52,362 nt of DNA from an uncultured Eubacteriales bacterium (lineage in GTDB: Bacteria; Bacillota; Clostridia; Christensenellales; Aristaeellaceae): positions 1-52,362 of the forward strand of contig OMZP01000013.1 in assembly GCA_900315585.1 (NCBI GenBank). The letters are read 5' to 3'. The translations under genes and the position numbers were made by a program. Shown here one piece after another: positions 9,028 through 19,540 of this stretch (the first letter of the stretch is position 1; each line of letters opens with the position of its first letter). A model generated the notes under the pieces. That model worked only from the letters and a program-made list of their open reading frames with translations, ran no database searches and was not told where the DNA came from.

Positions 9028-9056
9028 AGCGTCGCATCACGCGGCGCTTTCTTTTT
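9028..9056 (+). terminator. rho-independent terminator after the P-loop gene
   Basis: AGCGTCGC (9028-9035) pairs with GCGGCGCT (9041-9048) with one G-U pair and a 5-nt loop, followed by TTCTTTTT. It would end transcription of the cargo gene just ahead of the tail-tip gene. Confidence 0.75.
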
Positions 9057-9078
9057 ACCCTTCTGGAGGTGATACCCC

Positions 9079-12000
9079 TTGATCTGCGTCTATCCCGCTG
9101 ATTGTACCGACTTCTCCACCAATGGCAACGGCACTCTGGCTCCGCTGTCGGCGGAGGTGACGGAAACGCTGAACGGCGAATATGAACTGACGCTGGTACA
9201 TCCCATCGATGAAGCCGGGAAATGGCAGCGGCTGGTGGAGGGCTGCATTCTCCGGGCTCCGGTGCCTGCCGCCATGACGCCCCGCGTCACCTTCACCGCG
9301 CCGGGGGACGACAACCGGACGGAGGTCTGGAAGGTGAACACCGACTTCTCCGGTGCGGAGACCCGGAAAGGCACCCTGAACCTGCGCTCTGGGCCGGGCA
9401 GGAATTACAAGATTCTCGCTGCCTACAAAAACACCTCTCTGGTGCAGGTCATCGCCAAGACCAACGCCAGCTGGTATGAGGTCACCGCGCCGGACGGAAA
9501 ACACGGATACATGTCCACCACCTATCTGGTGTTCGATCACGCGGAGGGTTCCGCTTCCGAGGCTGTCTCCGCCGTGGTGGAATCCCGGCAGCTGCGGGAT
9601 CAGCCTTTCCGCATTTACCGGGTAGTGCCGGAACTCGATAAGATCACGGTTTATGCCCGCCACATCTTCTATGACCTGCTCGACAACATGATCCAGTCCT
9701 ACAAGCCCTCATCCGCTGCGGTGGGGGCTTCCGTCGTTCAGACGATCTCTTCCTCTTGCCTGTCGGATCATGACTTCACCTTCTATTCCGACCTGGACAG
9801 CCGGGCCGAGGATGTGGCGTTTGAAAACGTCAATCCCGTGGACGCGCTGCTGGGCGAAGGCGGTGTGGTCGAGAAATATGTCGGCGAACTGACCCGGGAC
9901 TGGTGGGATGTATATGTGGTGCAGCGCGTCGGACAGGACAGCGATGTACAGATTCGGCAGGCAAAAAACCTGCTGGGCGTGTCCTATGACGTTGACCTGA
10001 CGGACGTGGTCACCCGCATCATGCCGACCGGAGAAGATGCGGACGGCAATGTGCTGTATCTGCCGGAGCTCTTTCTGGACAGCGACCTGATTGCCAGCTA
10101 CCCGCATCCGAAATGGATTCATCTCGCGGTGTCGGAAGCCAAGGAAGTCACCAGCGGCGACGACCAGAAGACCAAAGCCGAGTGCTACACCGCCATGCGG
10201 GAAGCGGCGCAGGCACAGTTCGACGCCGGGTGCGATATGCCCACCATCACCCTGACGGTCAGCTTTATCAACTGCGCGGACACCGAAGAGTACCGGGAGT
10301 ACGGTTTCCTGCAGAACATCTATCTGGGAGACGCCGTCCGGGTTATCGCTCCCCGCATCGGGGTCTGGGTATCCATGCGGATGACGCAGTACACCTACGA
10401 CTGCCTGACGAAGAAATACACCAGCGTGACGCTGGGCACCGTCGCGGATACGGTGGAAGGCAACGTGATATCCGCCCGTCAGCTTCCCAGCGGCATCATC
10501 ACCGGAAGCAAGCTGGCCATCAACTCCGTGGGCACGGGCGCTCTGCAGAGCGGTTCCGTCGGCTCCGTGCAGATCCAGATGGCGGCAATCGAAACCGCGC
10601 ACATTCAGGACGCGGCGATTGCTTCCGCGAAGATCGCTGACGCAGCCATCGGCACTGCAAAGATACAGGATGCCGCCGTGGTGCGGGCCAAAATCGCTGA
10701 AGGCGCGATTGGCACCGCTCAGATCGACGACGCCACCATTACCCGCGCCAAGATCGGAGACGCTGCCATCGGTGCCGCTCAGATAGAGGATGGTGTCATC
10801 ACCTCCGCGAAGATCGGCGCGGGCGAAATCCAGACCGCCAACATCCATGATGCCGCCATTACAGATGCGAAGATCAAGGATGGTGCCATCAAAAATGCGA
10901 AGATCGACGATGCCGCCATCAGTACGGCAAAGATCCAGGACGCGGCGATCACCAACGCCAAAATCGGCGGCGCGGCTGTCGGGACGGCAAACATTCAGGA
11001 CGCAGCCATTGTGGCCGCGAAGATTCTGGACGGTGAAATCGTCACCGCCAAAATCGCCGACCTGGCTGTGACTTCCGGCAAGATTGCCGATCTGGCCGTC
11101 ACGACCGCGAAGATCGCGCAGGCGGCAATCACCAACGCGCAGATTGCCAATGCCGCTGTGGATACGGCTCAGATCGCCCTCGGCGCGATCACCGCCGCGC
11201 TGATTGCGCAGGGTGCCGTGGGTACGGCCCAGATTGCGGATGCCAGCATCACGGACGCGAAGATCGTGGAACTGACCGCCAACAAGATCACAGCGGGCAC
11301 CCTGTCCGTGGAGCGGCTCATCATCCGGGGATCGGAATCCTCTCTGATCTATGCCATCAATAATATGGGCCAGCTGGTTTCTGCCGAGGTGGATACCATC
11401 GACGGCTATGTGCTGACCCAGCGGACGATCACGGCGGACAAGATCGTGACGCACAGCATCACGGCAAACGAACTGGCCGCGCATACGATCACCGCGAATG
11501 AGATCCTCGCCGGGACGATCACCGGAAACGAGATCGCTGCCGCGACCATTGAGGGCAGCAACATCAAGGCCGGGACGCTGACCACCTCCCATGTGGCGGC
11601 AAACTTCGGCCAGACCCTTGACCTGTCCAGCAATACGGGTATCAACCAGACGGTTGAGCAGATCTATGACGATATGGAGGCGGCAATCGCCGCAGCCGGA
11701 GGGGCCGAGGTCATTGTCGGAACACAGGCCGCTGTTACCAGTGAGTGGACTGGTGTGGCCAGCTTCTCTGAACTGAAGGACGGCCAGACCATCCTGTACT
11801 GGCTTCCTTATGCCGGGACATCCACATCGGTATCGCTGAATCTGACGCTGTCGGATGGCACCACCACAGGCGCGAAGAATGTCTATATCAACGGCACCAC
11901 CCGCTGCACAACGCAGATCGCCGTCGGCAACATCATTCAGATGACCTACCGGGTCAATACCCCGATCAATGGCAGCGGCAGTTATACAGGGTGGTGGATC

Positions 12001-13428
12001 AGCCGTGGTCAGGACACCACGACCAACTATTATGACCGGATCAATTACAAGGCATCCGTGACCGCAGTCGGCGCGATTGCAGCAGGCAGGCTTGGCGTGT
12101 TCAACAGCGCGGCGAAGCTCATGCTGCTGTCAACGACCGCTTTTGATGTCACAAAGCCCATCCTGTATGTCGGTACTGCCTACACAACTTCCAAACTGAC
12201 ACAGACCAACAATTACATCTCCTGGGGCACAGCTTTCTCGCTTGCAAACACGGTATCCGGTTTCTCCGGAACTGCAGGAGCGACGGTATACATCAAGGGC
12301 ACCCTGAACGGCTCCATGCTGACGCCTGTCACTGGTGTACTGACAACTACTGTCCCGACAAGCGAGGATGGTTATACCTATATGCTGCTGGGACTCATGA
12401 GCACAGCCACCGCTGCGGTGCTGGCTCCGGAGCACCCCATGTTCCGGTATTACAACGGCGGCTTCAAGGCTATCTCCCAGATCGCCTATGAGGCGATGGT
12501 CGCAGCGGAGGACGCTCAGGAAGCCATTGAACAATTGGAGATCGGCGGCAGGAACTACGTCCTGAACTCCGATACGGAAAGCAGCGGAACCGCCGACCTG
12601 ATTGCCCGGTATGCCCTGTCGGAAGCCATGACGGAGGACGAAGAATACACGGTTTCGCTCTCCATCTCCATGGAAGACCTGACGGCCATTACCATCCGTA
12701 CCTCGGGCGGGGATCAGACGCTGGCCACCATTCAGCTGGATGACGTTGGGCTCCAGACGGTAAAGGCGACCTTCACGGCGCAGTACGCTTCCGGAAAGAC
12801 GCCAGACGATGATCCGAATTATGGGGATATTCTCATTTACCGTCATCCGACCGGAGATGCCGATCCCGGCACCACCACCGTTCATTGGATAAAGCTGGAG
12901 AAAGGCAACCGGGCGACAGACTGGACTGCCGCGCCGGAAGATGGCGAGGCTTCCCTTGAACTGAAGCTGGCGTCCGTCCGGGCGCAGATCAGCACGGAAG
13001 CCGACAGTATCCGCTCAGAGGTGCAGGCCACCTACGCCCTGGCCAGCGATATGACGCAGGTCAGGAGCCAGGTGGGCACCCTGTCCGAACAAACGGAAAG
13101 CAATTACACCTGGGCCGTGACACGGATCAATCAGCTGCAGCAGGATCTGACGGACGCCCATGAGGCGACGGAGGAAGAACTGGCCATCTTCCGCACCTAC
13201 ATGTCCTTCGGGGAAGACGGTCTTGTCATCGGCAAGACCGGGAATCCGTTCACCTTCCGGGTAGTCAATGACCGCCTGGCTTTCTACATGAACGACACCG
13301 AAGTGGCGTATCTGAGCAATAACAAGCTGTACGTCACGCAGGCGGAGATTCTGTCCAAGCTCATCATCGGACGGTTTGCTTTTGAACCGCAGACCAACGG
13401 CAACCTGTCCCTGATCTACAACGGCTGA
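9079..13428 (+). CDS. tail-tip protein (Tal / phage minor structural protein) with SH3 domain and decapeptide repeats
   Basis: A 1,449-residue tail-tip protein. The N-terminus ([19 protein letters not shown]...[14 protein letters not shown]) matches phage minor structural proteins. A bacterial SH3 domain is inserted at about 93-152 ([19 protein letters not shown]), then the prophage endopeptidase-tail domain at about 190-480. Residues 502-731 are 23 ten-residue repeats of the type AAIxTAKIxD, probably a β-solenoid or trimeric shaft, followed by further ITANEI-type repeats. The end has coiled coil and [28 protein letters not shown], common in Tal C-termini. Translation starts at TTG 9079, set by GGAGGTGAT at 9065-9073. 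It likely contacts the host surface and may cleave peptidoglycan; no catalytic residues were verified. Confidence 0.9.
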   Translation: MICVYPADCTDFSTNGNGTLAPLSAEVTETLNGEYELTLVHPIDEAGKWQRLVEGCILRAPVPAAMTPRVTFTAPGDDNRTEVWKVNTDFSGAETRKGTLNLRSGPGRNYKILAAYKNTSLVQVIAKTNASWYEVTAPDGKHGYMSTTYLVFDHAEGSASEAVSAVVESRQLRDQPFRIYRVVPELDKITVYARHIFYDLLDNMIQSYKPSSAAVGASVVQTISSSCLSDHDFTFYSDLDSRAEDVAFENVNPVDALLGEGGVVEKYVGELTRDWWDVYVVQRVGQDSDVQIRQAKNLLGVSYDVDLTDVVTRIMPTGEDADGNVLYLPELFLDSDLIASYPHPKWIHLAVSEAKEVTSGDDQKTKAECYTAMREAAQAQFDAGCDMPTITLTVSFINCADTEEYREYGFLQNIYLGDAVRVIAPRIGVWVSMRMTQYTYDCLTKKYTSVTLGTVADTVEGNVISARQLPSGIITGSKLAINSVGTGALQSGSVGSVQIQMAAIETAHIQDAAIASAKIADAAIGTAKIQDAAVVRAKIAEGAIGTAQIDDATITRAKIGDAAIGAAQIEDGVITSAKIGAGEIQTANIHDAAITDAKIKDGAIKNAKIDDAAISTAKIQDAAITNAKIGGAAVGTANIQDAAIVAAKILDGEIVTAKIADLAVTSGKIADLAVTTAKIAQAAITNAQIANAAVDTAQIALGAITAALIAQGAVGTAQIADASITDAKIVELTANKITAGTLSVERLIIRGSESSLIYAINNMGQLVSAEVDTIDGYVLTQRTITADKIVTHSITANELAAHTITANEILAGTITGNEIAAATIEGSNIKAGTLTTSHVAANFGQTLDLSSNTGINQTVEQIYDDMEAAIAAAGGAEVIVGTQAAVTSEWTGVASFSELKDGQTILYWLPYAGTSTSVSLNLTLSDGTTTGAKNVYINGTTRCTTQIAVGNIIQMTYRVNTPINGSGSYTGWWISRGQDTTTNYYDRINYKASVTAVGAIAAGRLGVFNSAAKLMLLSTTAFDVTKPILYVGTAYTTSKLTQTNNYISWGTAFSLANTVSGFSGTAGATVYIKGTLNGSMLTPVTGVLTTTVPTSEDGYTYMLLGLMSTATAAVLAPEHPMFRYYNGGFKAISQIAYEAMVAAEDAQEAIEQLEIGGRNYVLNSDTESSGTADLIARYALSEAMTEDEEYTVSLSISMEDLTAITIRTSGGDQTLATIQLDDVGLQTVKATFTAQYASGKTPDDDPNYGDILIYRHPTGDADPGTTTVHWIKLEKGNRATDWTAAPEDGEASLELKLASVRAQISTEADSIRSEVQATYALASDMTQVRSQVGTLSEQTESNYTWAVTRINQLQQDLTDAHEATEEELAIFRTYMSFGEDGLVIGKTGNPFTFRVVNDRLAFYMNDTEVAYLSNNKLYVTQAEILSKLIIGRFAFEPQTNGNLSLIYNG
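10582..11271 (+). repeat. 23 tandem 30-bp repeats within the tail-tip gene
   Basis: Each 30-bp unit encodes a decapeptide with Ile/Val at positions 3 and 8 and small residues between ([10 protein letters not shown] type). Spacing is exactly ten residues throughout, consistent with one rung of a β-helix per one or two units. Confidence 0.85.
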
Positions 13429-13447
13429 TGCCGGGAAAGGAACAAAT

Positions 13448-15706
13448 ATGGCGACAACGGTATCCTACGCCGCGTCTCTTTGCACGAGGAAATATACATC
13501 TTCCTCCAACGCCAAGAGCAGCGCGGCCTGTCAGGAATTCTACGATTCCAGCTACAATTATGTCGGCATCATCAGCTTTTCCGGCATGAACCTGGCCAAC
13601 AAGGTGATCACCAGCATCTGGCTGGATATTGACGCGGCGAAAGCTGGCTACGGCGCGAGCAGCACGAAGACCGTTTACCTGCGGAAGGCCAACTACCAGA
13701 ACGGCATTGCGTCCGGCATCGCAGGCTGGCAGTATACCGGGGATGAACTCGGCACCTTCGACGGTTCTTTCTACGGGAACTACACCAGCTATTACATCAC
13801 GGGCTCTTTGTTCACTGCCATGGCGAACTATATCGCCGCAGGAAACAACAGCTTCACCATCTACAATCCCTACGCCAGCGCGTCGTCCCATGGCTATTCC
13901 TTCAACTACCTGCAGTGGGAAAGCGTCGTTATTACGGTCACTTATGAGGAAGCGGTCAGCCAGCCGACGGTTTCTTCTTCCTCGGTGAACCTGGGCAGCG
14001 CGGTGACGATCTACACCAACCGGCAGAGCAGCGCCACGACGCACACAATTTCCTACTGGTTTGGAAATACCAGCGGGGCGATTGCCACGAATGTCGGCGC
14101 TTCAGTATCCTGGACACCGCCTTTGTCGCTGGCCAGCCAGATCCCGAATGCCACCAGCGGCATCTGCACGATTACTTGCAACAGCTTTGTCAACGGAACG
14201 CTGACAGGTACCCGAACGTGTACGCTGACGCTGAATGTACCATCTTCCGTTGTGCCTACCATCTCCTCGGTCGCCGTGGAGGACACCAACAGCACGGTCG
14301 TCAGCAGGATCGCGGCCTTCGTGAAATCCCTGAGCACCCTGTCTGTGGCCATTACAGCGGTAGGCGTTTACGGGAGCACCATTTCTTCCTACCGCACTTC
14401 GCTGGACGGGGTGACGTACACAGCGGCTTCCTTCACAGCCAGCAAAAAGCTGTCCGCCGCCGGGGAAATGACCATGACGGTCACCGTGACCGACAGCCGG
14501 GGCCGGACGGCGACCTACAGCACCACCTTTACGGTGCTGGACTACGCTGTCCCATCCATCACGGCATTCTCCGCCGAACGGTGCAGCAGCGATGGCAGCG
14601 CAGCCCAGCTGGACGGAACCAATGTGCGGTACACCTTTGCCGGAAAGGTTACAGCACTGAACAATAAAAATGGCCTTTCCTGCGTCGTGTACTACAAGCT
14701 GAAGAGCGCCACCGCGTGGACGCAGGCCGAGGCCATGGCCATCACAAGCTACAACCTGAGCGCCACCAACAAGCTGCTGAGCCAGACCTTTGACGCGCTG
14801 TACAGCTACGACCTGAAGGTTCGCCTGACGGACTATTTCTACTACGTGGAGCAGTCCGTCAGCATCGGTACCAAGGGTGTGATCCTGGACTTCCTCGCGG
14901 ACGGCACAGGCATCGGCATTGGAAAAGTGGCGGAGACATCCGGGTACATCGATTGCGGATGGCCGCTGAAGCTGAGCACCGCGCTGGCTGTTGCCTATGG
15001 TGGTACCGGGGCCACCACAGCAGCAAACGCTATCGCCAATCTGGGTGGTGTAAAGAAGACCGGGGATACGATGACAGGGAATCTAAGCATCTCTGGCTAT
15101 CTGTATCCCTCTCTGTACCTGCTCCCGACCTACAACAGCACCACCAACCGGACGGTTTTCGAAGGGAGCTATATCGGCGCATCGTCCTTCGCGTCCTGGG
15201 AGGACAGCACAGGCAACAACCGCCGCATGCTGGAAGTACGCACGAAATCTTATGAATCCACCCTGAACAACGCAGTCATGGTACGCGTGTGCGATAATGG
15301 CACATGGGGCAATTACCGCGTCTTCCATGCAGGTATGGAGAGTGGTGTTCCCGTCGCCAACGGCGGCACCGGAGCCACCACAGCCGCAACTGCCCGGAGC
15401 AATCTGGGAGCCAACAACGCCAGCAACCTGACCACGGGCACCATTCCCGCTGCCAGACTGCCATTCAAGGTGGCGTACGGCTCCGGAAGCATCAGCGGTT
15501 CTTCGGCGCTGTCGGTCAACTACTCCTCGGCAGGTTTCACTGCAGTTCCATGTGTGTTTGCCTGTTACTCCACGACGGGCTCCAACTGGTCTGGCGACAA
15601 CGGTGCGATTAAGATCAGCGCCAAAACCACGACAGGCTGCTCCATTATTGTAGGCGGCAACTTTAGCACCGCAAGAAATATCGACTGGTTCGCGATTGGA
15701 GTGTAA
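13448..15706 (+). CDS. phage baseplate/tail fibre protein
   Basis: A 752-residue Ser/Thr-rich β protein. Residues 1-165 form a carbohydrate-binding-like domain (DFAKAGYGASSTKTVYLRKANYQ-type region), followed by several Ig-like modules (SVTVTDSRGRTATYSTTFTV and similar). Near the C-terminus two copies of a VAYGGTGATTAA / VANGGTGATTAA motif followed by SNLG are seen, a hallmark of tail fibres and receptor-binding proteins. GGAAAGGAAC precedes ATG 13448. The coupling to the tail-tip gene (19-nt gap) supports a receptor-binding role. Confidence 0.8.
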   Translation: MATTVSYAASLCTRKYTSSSNAKSSAACQEFYDSSYNYVGIISFSGMNLANKVITSIWLDIDAAKAGYGASSTKTVYLRKANYQNGIASGIAGWQYTGDELGTFDGSFYGNYTSYYITGSLFTAMANYIAAGNNSFTIYNPYASASSHGYSFNYLQWESVVITVTYEEAVSQPTVSSSSVNLGSAVTIYTNRQSSATTHTISYWFGNTSGAIATNVGASVSWTPPLSLASQIPNATSGICTITCNSFVNGTLTGTRTCTLTLNVPSSVVPTISSVAVEDTNSTVVSRIAAFVKSLSTLSVAITAVGVYGSTISSYRTSLDGVTYTAASFTASKKLSAAGEMTMTVTVTDSRGRTATYSTTFTVLDYAVPSITAFSAERCSSDGSAAQLDGTNVRYTFAGKVTALNNKNGLSCVVYYKLKSATAWTQAEAMAITSYNLSATNKLLSQTFDALYSYDLKVRLTDYFYYVEQSVSIGTKGVILDFLADGTGIGIGKVAETSGYIDCGWPLKLSTALAVAYGGTGATTAANAIANLGGVKKTGDTMTGNLSISGYLYPSLYLLPTYNSTTNRTVFEGSYIGASSFASWEDSTGNNRRMLEVRTKSYESTLNNAVMVRVCDNGTWGNYRVFHAGMESGVPVANGGTGATTAATARSNLGANNASNLTTGTIPAARLPFKVAYGSGSISGSSALSVNYSSAGFTAVPCVFACYSTTGSNWSGDNGAIKISAKTTTGCSIIVGGNFSTARNIDWFAIGV

Positions 15707-15740
15707 GCCGATGAAAACAGAATATCGTTCCCGGGACAGG

Positions 15741-15768
15741 CCCGTTTCCAGATCGGAGGCGGGTTTTT
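15741..15768 (+). terminator. terminator between fibre and holin genes
   Basis: CCCGTTTCC (15741-15749) pairs with GGAGGCGGG (15755-15763) including two G-U pairs, loop AGATC, then TTTTT. It separates structural from lysis genes. Confidence 0.75.
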
Positions 15769-15799
15769 CAATACGACAAAACGATTGGAGGAAACAGAA

Positions 15800-16249
15800 A
15801 TGCGTGACTTTTCCATTGACCTGATCTGGGCGAAGATCCAGATCGCCATCACGGCCATCGGGGGATGGCTCGGCTACTTCCTGGGCGGCATCGACGGCCT
15901 GATGATCGCCCTGCTCATCTTCATGGCGCTGGACTATATCACGGGTGTCATGTGCGCCATTATCGACAAGAAGCTGTCTTCCGCTGTGGGCTTCAAGGGC
16001 GTCTGTAAGAAGGTGCTCATCCTGTTCATGGTAGGCATTGCCAACATTGTCGATCTGCATGTGATCGGCTCCGGCAGTGCGCTGCGGGGTGCAGTGATTG
16101 CTTTCTACCTGTCCAATGAAGGACTCAGCCTGCTGGAGAACGCGGCCTACATCGGGCTTCCTATCCCTGATAAGCTGAAAGCCGTTCTGGAACAGCTGCA
16201 CAACCGGGATGAGAAGGAAGGAAAAGACAGTCAGGGCGACGGCGAATAA
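15800..16249 (+). CDS. phage holin (toxin secretion/phage lysis holin family)
   Basis: A 149-residue membrane protein with hydrophobic segments at about 20-45 (IAITAIGGWLGYFLGG), MIALLIFMALDYITGVM, a VLILFMVGIANIVDLHV segment and an amphipathic region, then a charged end. The DYITGV motif and layout match the phage_holin_4 (TIGR01593-type) family. The ATG at 15800 is preferred over an upstream TTG (15785) because GGAGG at 15787-15791 precedes it by 8 nt. It would permeabilise the membrane to release the endolysin encoded 32 nt downstream. Confidence 0.9.
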   Translation: MRDFSIDLIWAKIQIAITAIGGWLGYFLGGIDGLMIALLIFMALDYITGVMCAIIDKKLSSAVGFKGVCKKVLILFMVGIANIVDLHVIGSGSALRGAVIAFYLSNEGLSLLENAAYIGLPIPDKLKAVLEQLHNRDEKEGKDSQGDGE

Positions 16250-16281
16250 CCGCCGCCTTTCCCATTTTGGAGGTGACGATT

Positions 16282-17385
16282 ATGTCTGAAAGAATCAATA
16301 CACCGTTCACCAACGAGCACTTTGCTGACTGGTGCCAGAAGATGGTGGGACAGCCCTACTGGTACGGCACTTGCGTTTATAAGGCCACCAGCAGCCTGCT
16401 GTCCCGGAAGAGCAACCAGTACCCGTCCCATTACACCTCCGGACGCATGGCCAAGTACAAGCAGAACGTCGCTGACAAGGCGGTGGTTTCCGACTGCATT
16501 GGCGGCTGCAAGGGTTATGCCTGGACAAACGGCGGTCAGGGTGTGCTGGAAGCCATCGGGACGGACAAGAGCATCTCCAGCAGCTATGGCTCCCACGGAT
16601 GCCCGGACAAAGGCGCGAACAGCATGTTCAGCTGGGCCAAGTCCAAAGGCGCTGACTGGGGCACTATCAACACCCTGCCGGAGATCCCCGGTCTGGCTCT
16701 GTACAAGGACGGCCATGCCGGATACTATGTCGGCGATGGCTGGGCAGTGGAGTGGCAGGGTTTCAACTATGGCTGCGTGAAGACGCAGGTGAAGAAGCGG
16801 CCCTGGACACACTGGTACAAGCTGCCGTTCATCGACTACGGCGACACCAGCGGCGCTCAGCAGGCCGTGGAAGCAGTAACGGTGTACACACTGGGCAGCA
16901 GGCTGCTGAAGAACGGCTCCTCCGGGTCTGATGTAAAGGCGCTGCAGGAGTTCCTGAACCAGCTGGGCGCGGCCCTGACGGTGGATGGCGAGTTCGGCAG
17001 CAAAACGGAAGCCGCAATGAAGGCTTTCCAGAAGAAAGCCGGGCTCAAACAGGACGGCAAGTATGGTGATCAGACGCATGCCGCCCTGATGTCCGCTGTG
17101 GCGGAGGCCGATGCTGGACAGCAGGCCATGACAGAAACCCAGACTTCTCCGGAACAGGAAGAGCCCATCGCTGGGCAGACCACCATTCGGGTGACGATCC
17201 GCTCCTCCGGCGGGAAGGTCAATATTCGCACGGGCAACGGCACCAGCTATAGCCGCATCACCGCTGTCGCACCGGGCACCGTGCTGGAATATGTGGCCAC
17301 CGCCTTCAACGGCTGGCAGGCTGTGAAGGTCGGGAGCCAGGTCGGCTGGGTTTCCGGGGAGTACAGCGAGATCACAACTGAATAA
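16282..17385 (+). CDS. endolysin: NlpC/P60-like hydrolase with peptidoglycan-binding and SH3 domains
   Basis: A 367-residue lysin. The N-terminal 170 residues carry an NlpC/P60- or CHAP-like cysteine peptidase: nucleophile in VSDCIGGCKGYAW (Cys72) and catalytic His in KDGHAGYYVGDGWAVEW (His145). A PG_binding_1 domain follows at about 207-272 (GSSGSDVKALQEFLNQLG...VDGEFGSKTEAAMKAFQ), and an SH3_3 domain at about 308-365 (VNIRTGNGTSYSRITAV). Start ATG 16282 is set by GGAGGTGAC at 16269-16277. It degrades peptidoglycan after holin action. There is no signal peptide, as expected for a holin-dependent enzyme. Confidence 0.9.
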   Translation: MSERINTPFTNEHFADWCQKMVGQPYWYGTCVYKATSSLLSRKSNQYPSHYTSGRMAKYKQNVADKAVVSDCIGGCKGYAWTNGGQGVLEAIGTDKSISSSYGSHGCPDKGANSMFSWAKSKGADWGTINTLPEIPGLALYKDGHAGYYVGDGWAVEWQGFNYGCVKTQVKKRPWTHWYKLPFIDYGDTSGAQQAVEAVTVYTLGSRLLKNGSSGSDVKALQEFLNQLGAALTVDGEFGSKTEAAMKAFQKKAGLKQDGKYGDQTHAALMSAVAEADAGQQAMTETQTSPEQEEPIAGQTTIRVTIRSSGGKVNIRTGNGTSYSRITAVAPGTVLEYVATAFNGWQAVKVGSQVGWVSGEYSEITTE

Positions 17386-17394
17386 AACCATTTT

Positions 17395-17434
17395 GGGCTT
17401 TGCTTTTCGGGCAGAGCCCGCTTTTTCTTTTTTC
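17395..17434 (+). terminator. terminator after the lysis genes
   Basis: GGGCTTTGC (17395-17403) pairs with GCAGAGCCC (17411-17419) with one G-U pair; a T-rich tract (CTTTTTCTTTTTTC) follows. It closes the late operon before the integrase module. Confidence 0.85.
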
Positions 17435-17506
17435 AACTTTTCTCCGCTCAAATCATCTTTTCATCTCCAGTGGAAAGTGTAGAACATTCAACTGGAGGAT
17501 TTCGTA

Positions 17507-17890
17507 ATGACCGATCTTCAGAAGAAGCGGATCACTAAACTGCGTCAGCAGGGGTTTGGGTACGCATCCATTGCCGCAGAACTCAAGATGCCTGTGGGAA
17601 CGGTGAAGACATTTTGCCGCCGTAACAACCTTCAGACTGGGGATCTTGCGAGTGACACACAACCTGAAAATATATCTGAGTCATCGCCCAAGAATGACTT
17701 GCTAAGTGACGAAAACAGAGCTAATACTACTGCTTGTAAAAGGCCGCGAGGCCTTGAAAACACTGAGTTTTCGGATGGCCAGCCCGTCTGCGAGATCACG
17801 GTTTCCTACGCAGATGAACCCGATCAGGGAGCCGTCGCGGATGTGCTGGACATGCTCACACACGCACACTACGGGGAGGTGACAAAATGA
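17507..17890 (+). CDS. small HTH protein upstream of the integrase
   Basis: A 127-residue protein with an N-terminal helix-turn-helix (KKRITKLRQQGFGYASIAAELKMPVGTVKTFCRRN, residues 6-40) like sigma-region-4 or resolvase-type HTHs, then a polar linker and an acidic C-terminus. It overlaps the serine integrase start by 4 nt (ATGA), so the two are translationally coupled. It may regulate or direct the integrase, for example as a directionality factor; that is inference. GGAGG lies before ATG 17507, inside a short inverted repeat (CTCCAGT at 17465-17471 and ACTGGAG at 17491-17497). Confidence 0.75.
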   Translation: MTDLQKKRITKLRQQGFGYASIAAELKMPVGTVKTFCRRNNLQTGDLASDTQPENISESSPKNDLLSDENRANTTACKRPRGLENTEFSDGQPVCEITVSYADEPDQGAVADVLDMLTHAHYGEVTK

Positions 17891-19458
17891 AACGGGTGAT
17901 TTGCCTTTACCGTGTTTCCACCGTCGGGCAGGTGGATCACGATGACATTCCCATGCAGAAGCTGGCCTGCCGTGAGTATGCAGCAACCCATGCGGACTGG
18001 GAAATCATCGATGAGATTTCCGAAAAAGGCGTCTCCGGTTACAAGGTCAGCACCAATGCCCGTGACGCCATTGTGGAGATCAAGAAGAGAGCGCTACTTC
18101 ATCAGTTCGATGTGCTACTGGTTTTCATGTTCGACCGCATTGGTAGGCGGGATGATGAAACGCCATTCGTGGTGCAGTGGTTTGTTCAGCAGGGAATCGA
18201 AGTCTGGAGCGCCAGAGAAGGCGAACAGCGCTTTGACAACCATGTTGACAAACTTCTGAACTACATTCGCTTCTGGCAGGCTTCAGGTGAGAGCGAGAAA
18301 ACTTCCATCCGTGTGAAGACGAAGCACTCTCAGATGGTGCAGGATGGACAGTACCGGGGAGGAAGTCTTCCTTACGGTTACAAGCTGGAGCATCAGGGCC
18401 GCACGAACAAAAAGAATCAGGAAGTACGGGATCTGATGATCGACGAAGATGAAGCTGCCATCGTCAGAGAGATTTTCGATCTGCTGACCAATCACGGTTA
18501 CGGCACAAACCGGGTCGCCCAGTACCTGAATGAGAAAGGCGTCAAGACCAAGCGCGGAACAACTTTGTGGCGCGGAACAAGCATTCGGGCGCTCATCGAC
18601 AATCCGATTTACATTGGCATTTACCACATGCAGGGAGTGCAGTCAGAGCCGTTCGAACATCTCCGGATCATTGACGATAACTTGTTCCAGCGCTGCCAGC
18701 AGACGGTGAAAGGCAGATCGACCAAGAACTTCGGTGAAGAAGCCGTGGTCTTCCGGACGGACACCCGGAGCCTGCTGAGCGGCATCATCTACTGCGGGCA
18801 CTGTGGATGCAGGCTCTGCTTCAATCATCATCATGAGGAACGAAAGCTTGCAGGTGGCGGCACGAGTGTGTACGACTATGAGACCTATCGCTGCTACCGG
18901 AAAATCTCCTCAAAGAGAACTTGTCAGGGGCAGACCGTTTACAAAGCGTTCGCTCTGAACGAGGCAGTTGAACAGCAGGTAAAGATGTTCCTTTCCAAAA
19001 TCGAGTCCATACCCAGGGAACGGCTGATGGAACTGGCCAGTGCCAGAAACGAAGAAACCTATAAGGTAGCTTTCAAACAGGCGCAGAAGGATTTCGAGAA
19101 TGCCGAAAAGCAGGTCACGGCACTGGAAGAAGAAGCCGTCAAGGCGCTGACCGGGGAAAGCCAGCTCGACCTGAGTGTCGTCAACTCCATGCTGGTAAAG
19201 CACCGGGCCAAACTGGAAGCTGCCCATACCGCTATGGAAGAGGCGCAGACCCGGATGCAGGCAGAGAAGGAAAATGCAAAAGAAACCAAAGCGCAGATCG
19301 ACGAATTGCTCTCCTGGGCAGAGTGCTTTGAGAAGGCCGACATCGGCACCAAGCACCTGATCGTTGCCCGGCTGGTGGAGCGGGTGGATGTCAGCACCGG
19401 GTACAAGGTACACATCAAGTTCAGGATTTCACTGAAACAGTTCCTCGGTCAGGAGTAA
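17887..19458 (+). CDS. large serine recombinase, prophage integrase
   Basis: A 523-residue site-specific recombinase. The resolvase catalytic domain is at 3-150 with nucleophile Ser11 in YRVSTVGQ and conserved FMFDRIGRRDDE. The Recombinase domain follows at about 165-270 (GGSLPYGYKLE, IVREIFDLLTNHGYGTNRVAQYLNEKGVKT, IRALIDNPIYIGIY). A zinc ribbon (CGHCGCRLC...YRC...RTC) is at about 300-345 and a long coiled coil at 390-470. It catalyses integration at attP/attB with a serine-linked intermediate. Its place at the end of the phage implies the attR junction lies shortly downstream. Confidence 0.95.
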   Translation: MKRVICLYRVSTVGQVDHDDIPMQKLACREYAATHADWEIIDEISEKGVSGYKVSTNARDAIVEIKKRALLHQFDVLLVFMFDRIGRRDDETPFVVQWFVQQGIEVWSAREGEQRFDNHVDKLLNYIRFWQASGESEKTSIRVKTKHSQMVQDGQYRGGSLPYGYKLEHQGRTNKKNQEVRDLMIDEDEAAIVREIFDLLTNHGYGTNRVAQYLNEKGVKTKRGTTLWRGTSIRALIDNPIYIGIYHMQGVQSEPFEHLRIIDDNLFQRCQQTVKGRSTKNFGEEAVVFRTDTRSLLSGIIYCGHCGCRLCFNHHHEERKLAGGGTSVYDYETYRCYRKISSKRTCQGQTVYKAFALNEAVEQQVKMFLSKIESIPRERLMELASARNEETYKVAFKQAQKDFENAEKQVTALEEEAVKALTGESQLDLSVVNSMLVKHRAKLEAAHTAMEEAQTRMQAEKENAKETKAQIDELLSWAECFEKADIGTKHLIVARLVERVDVSTGYKVHIKFRISLKQFLGQE

Positions 19459-19540
19459 AACCTGATTAGGAAAAAATCTCATAATAACGATAGCGCTTCA
19501 CCATTGGCAGTGAAGCGCTGTTTCATGATTCGGACAAACC
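19459..19540. other. probable right prophage junction (attR) region
   Basis: This gap separates the integrase stop from the first host gene. It holds a perfect 10-bp inverted repeat, AGCGCTTCAC (19492-19501) and GTGAAGCGCT (19510-19519), loop CATTGGCA, which may be a terminator or part of the attachment site. The exact crossover cannot be placed without the left junction, which is outside the window. Confidence 0.45.

Noticed and set aside
9709..11592. Long minus-strand open frame opposite the tail-tip gene
   Set aside because: It follows the GC-rich repeat structure of the real gene, has no ribosome site and no recognisable protein character.
15710..15830. Small frame starting at ATG 15710 between fibre and holin genes
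   Set aside because: It has no ribosome site, crosses the terminator and overlaps the holin start.
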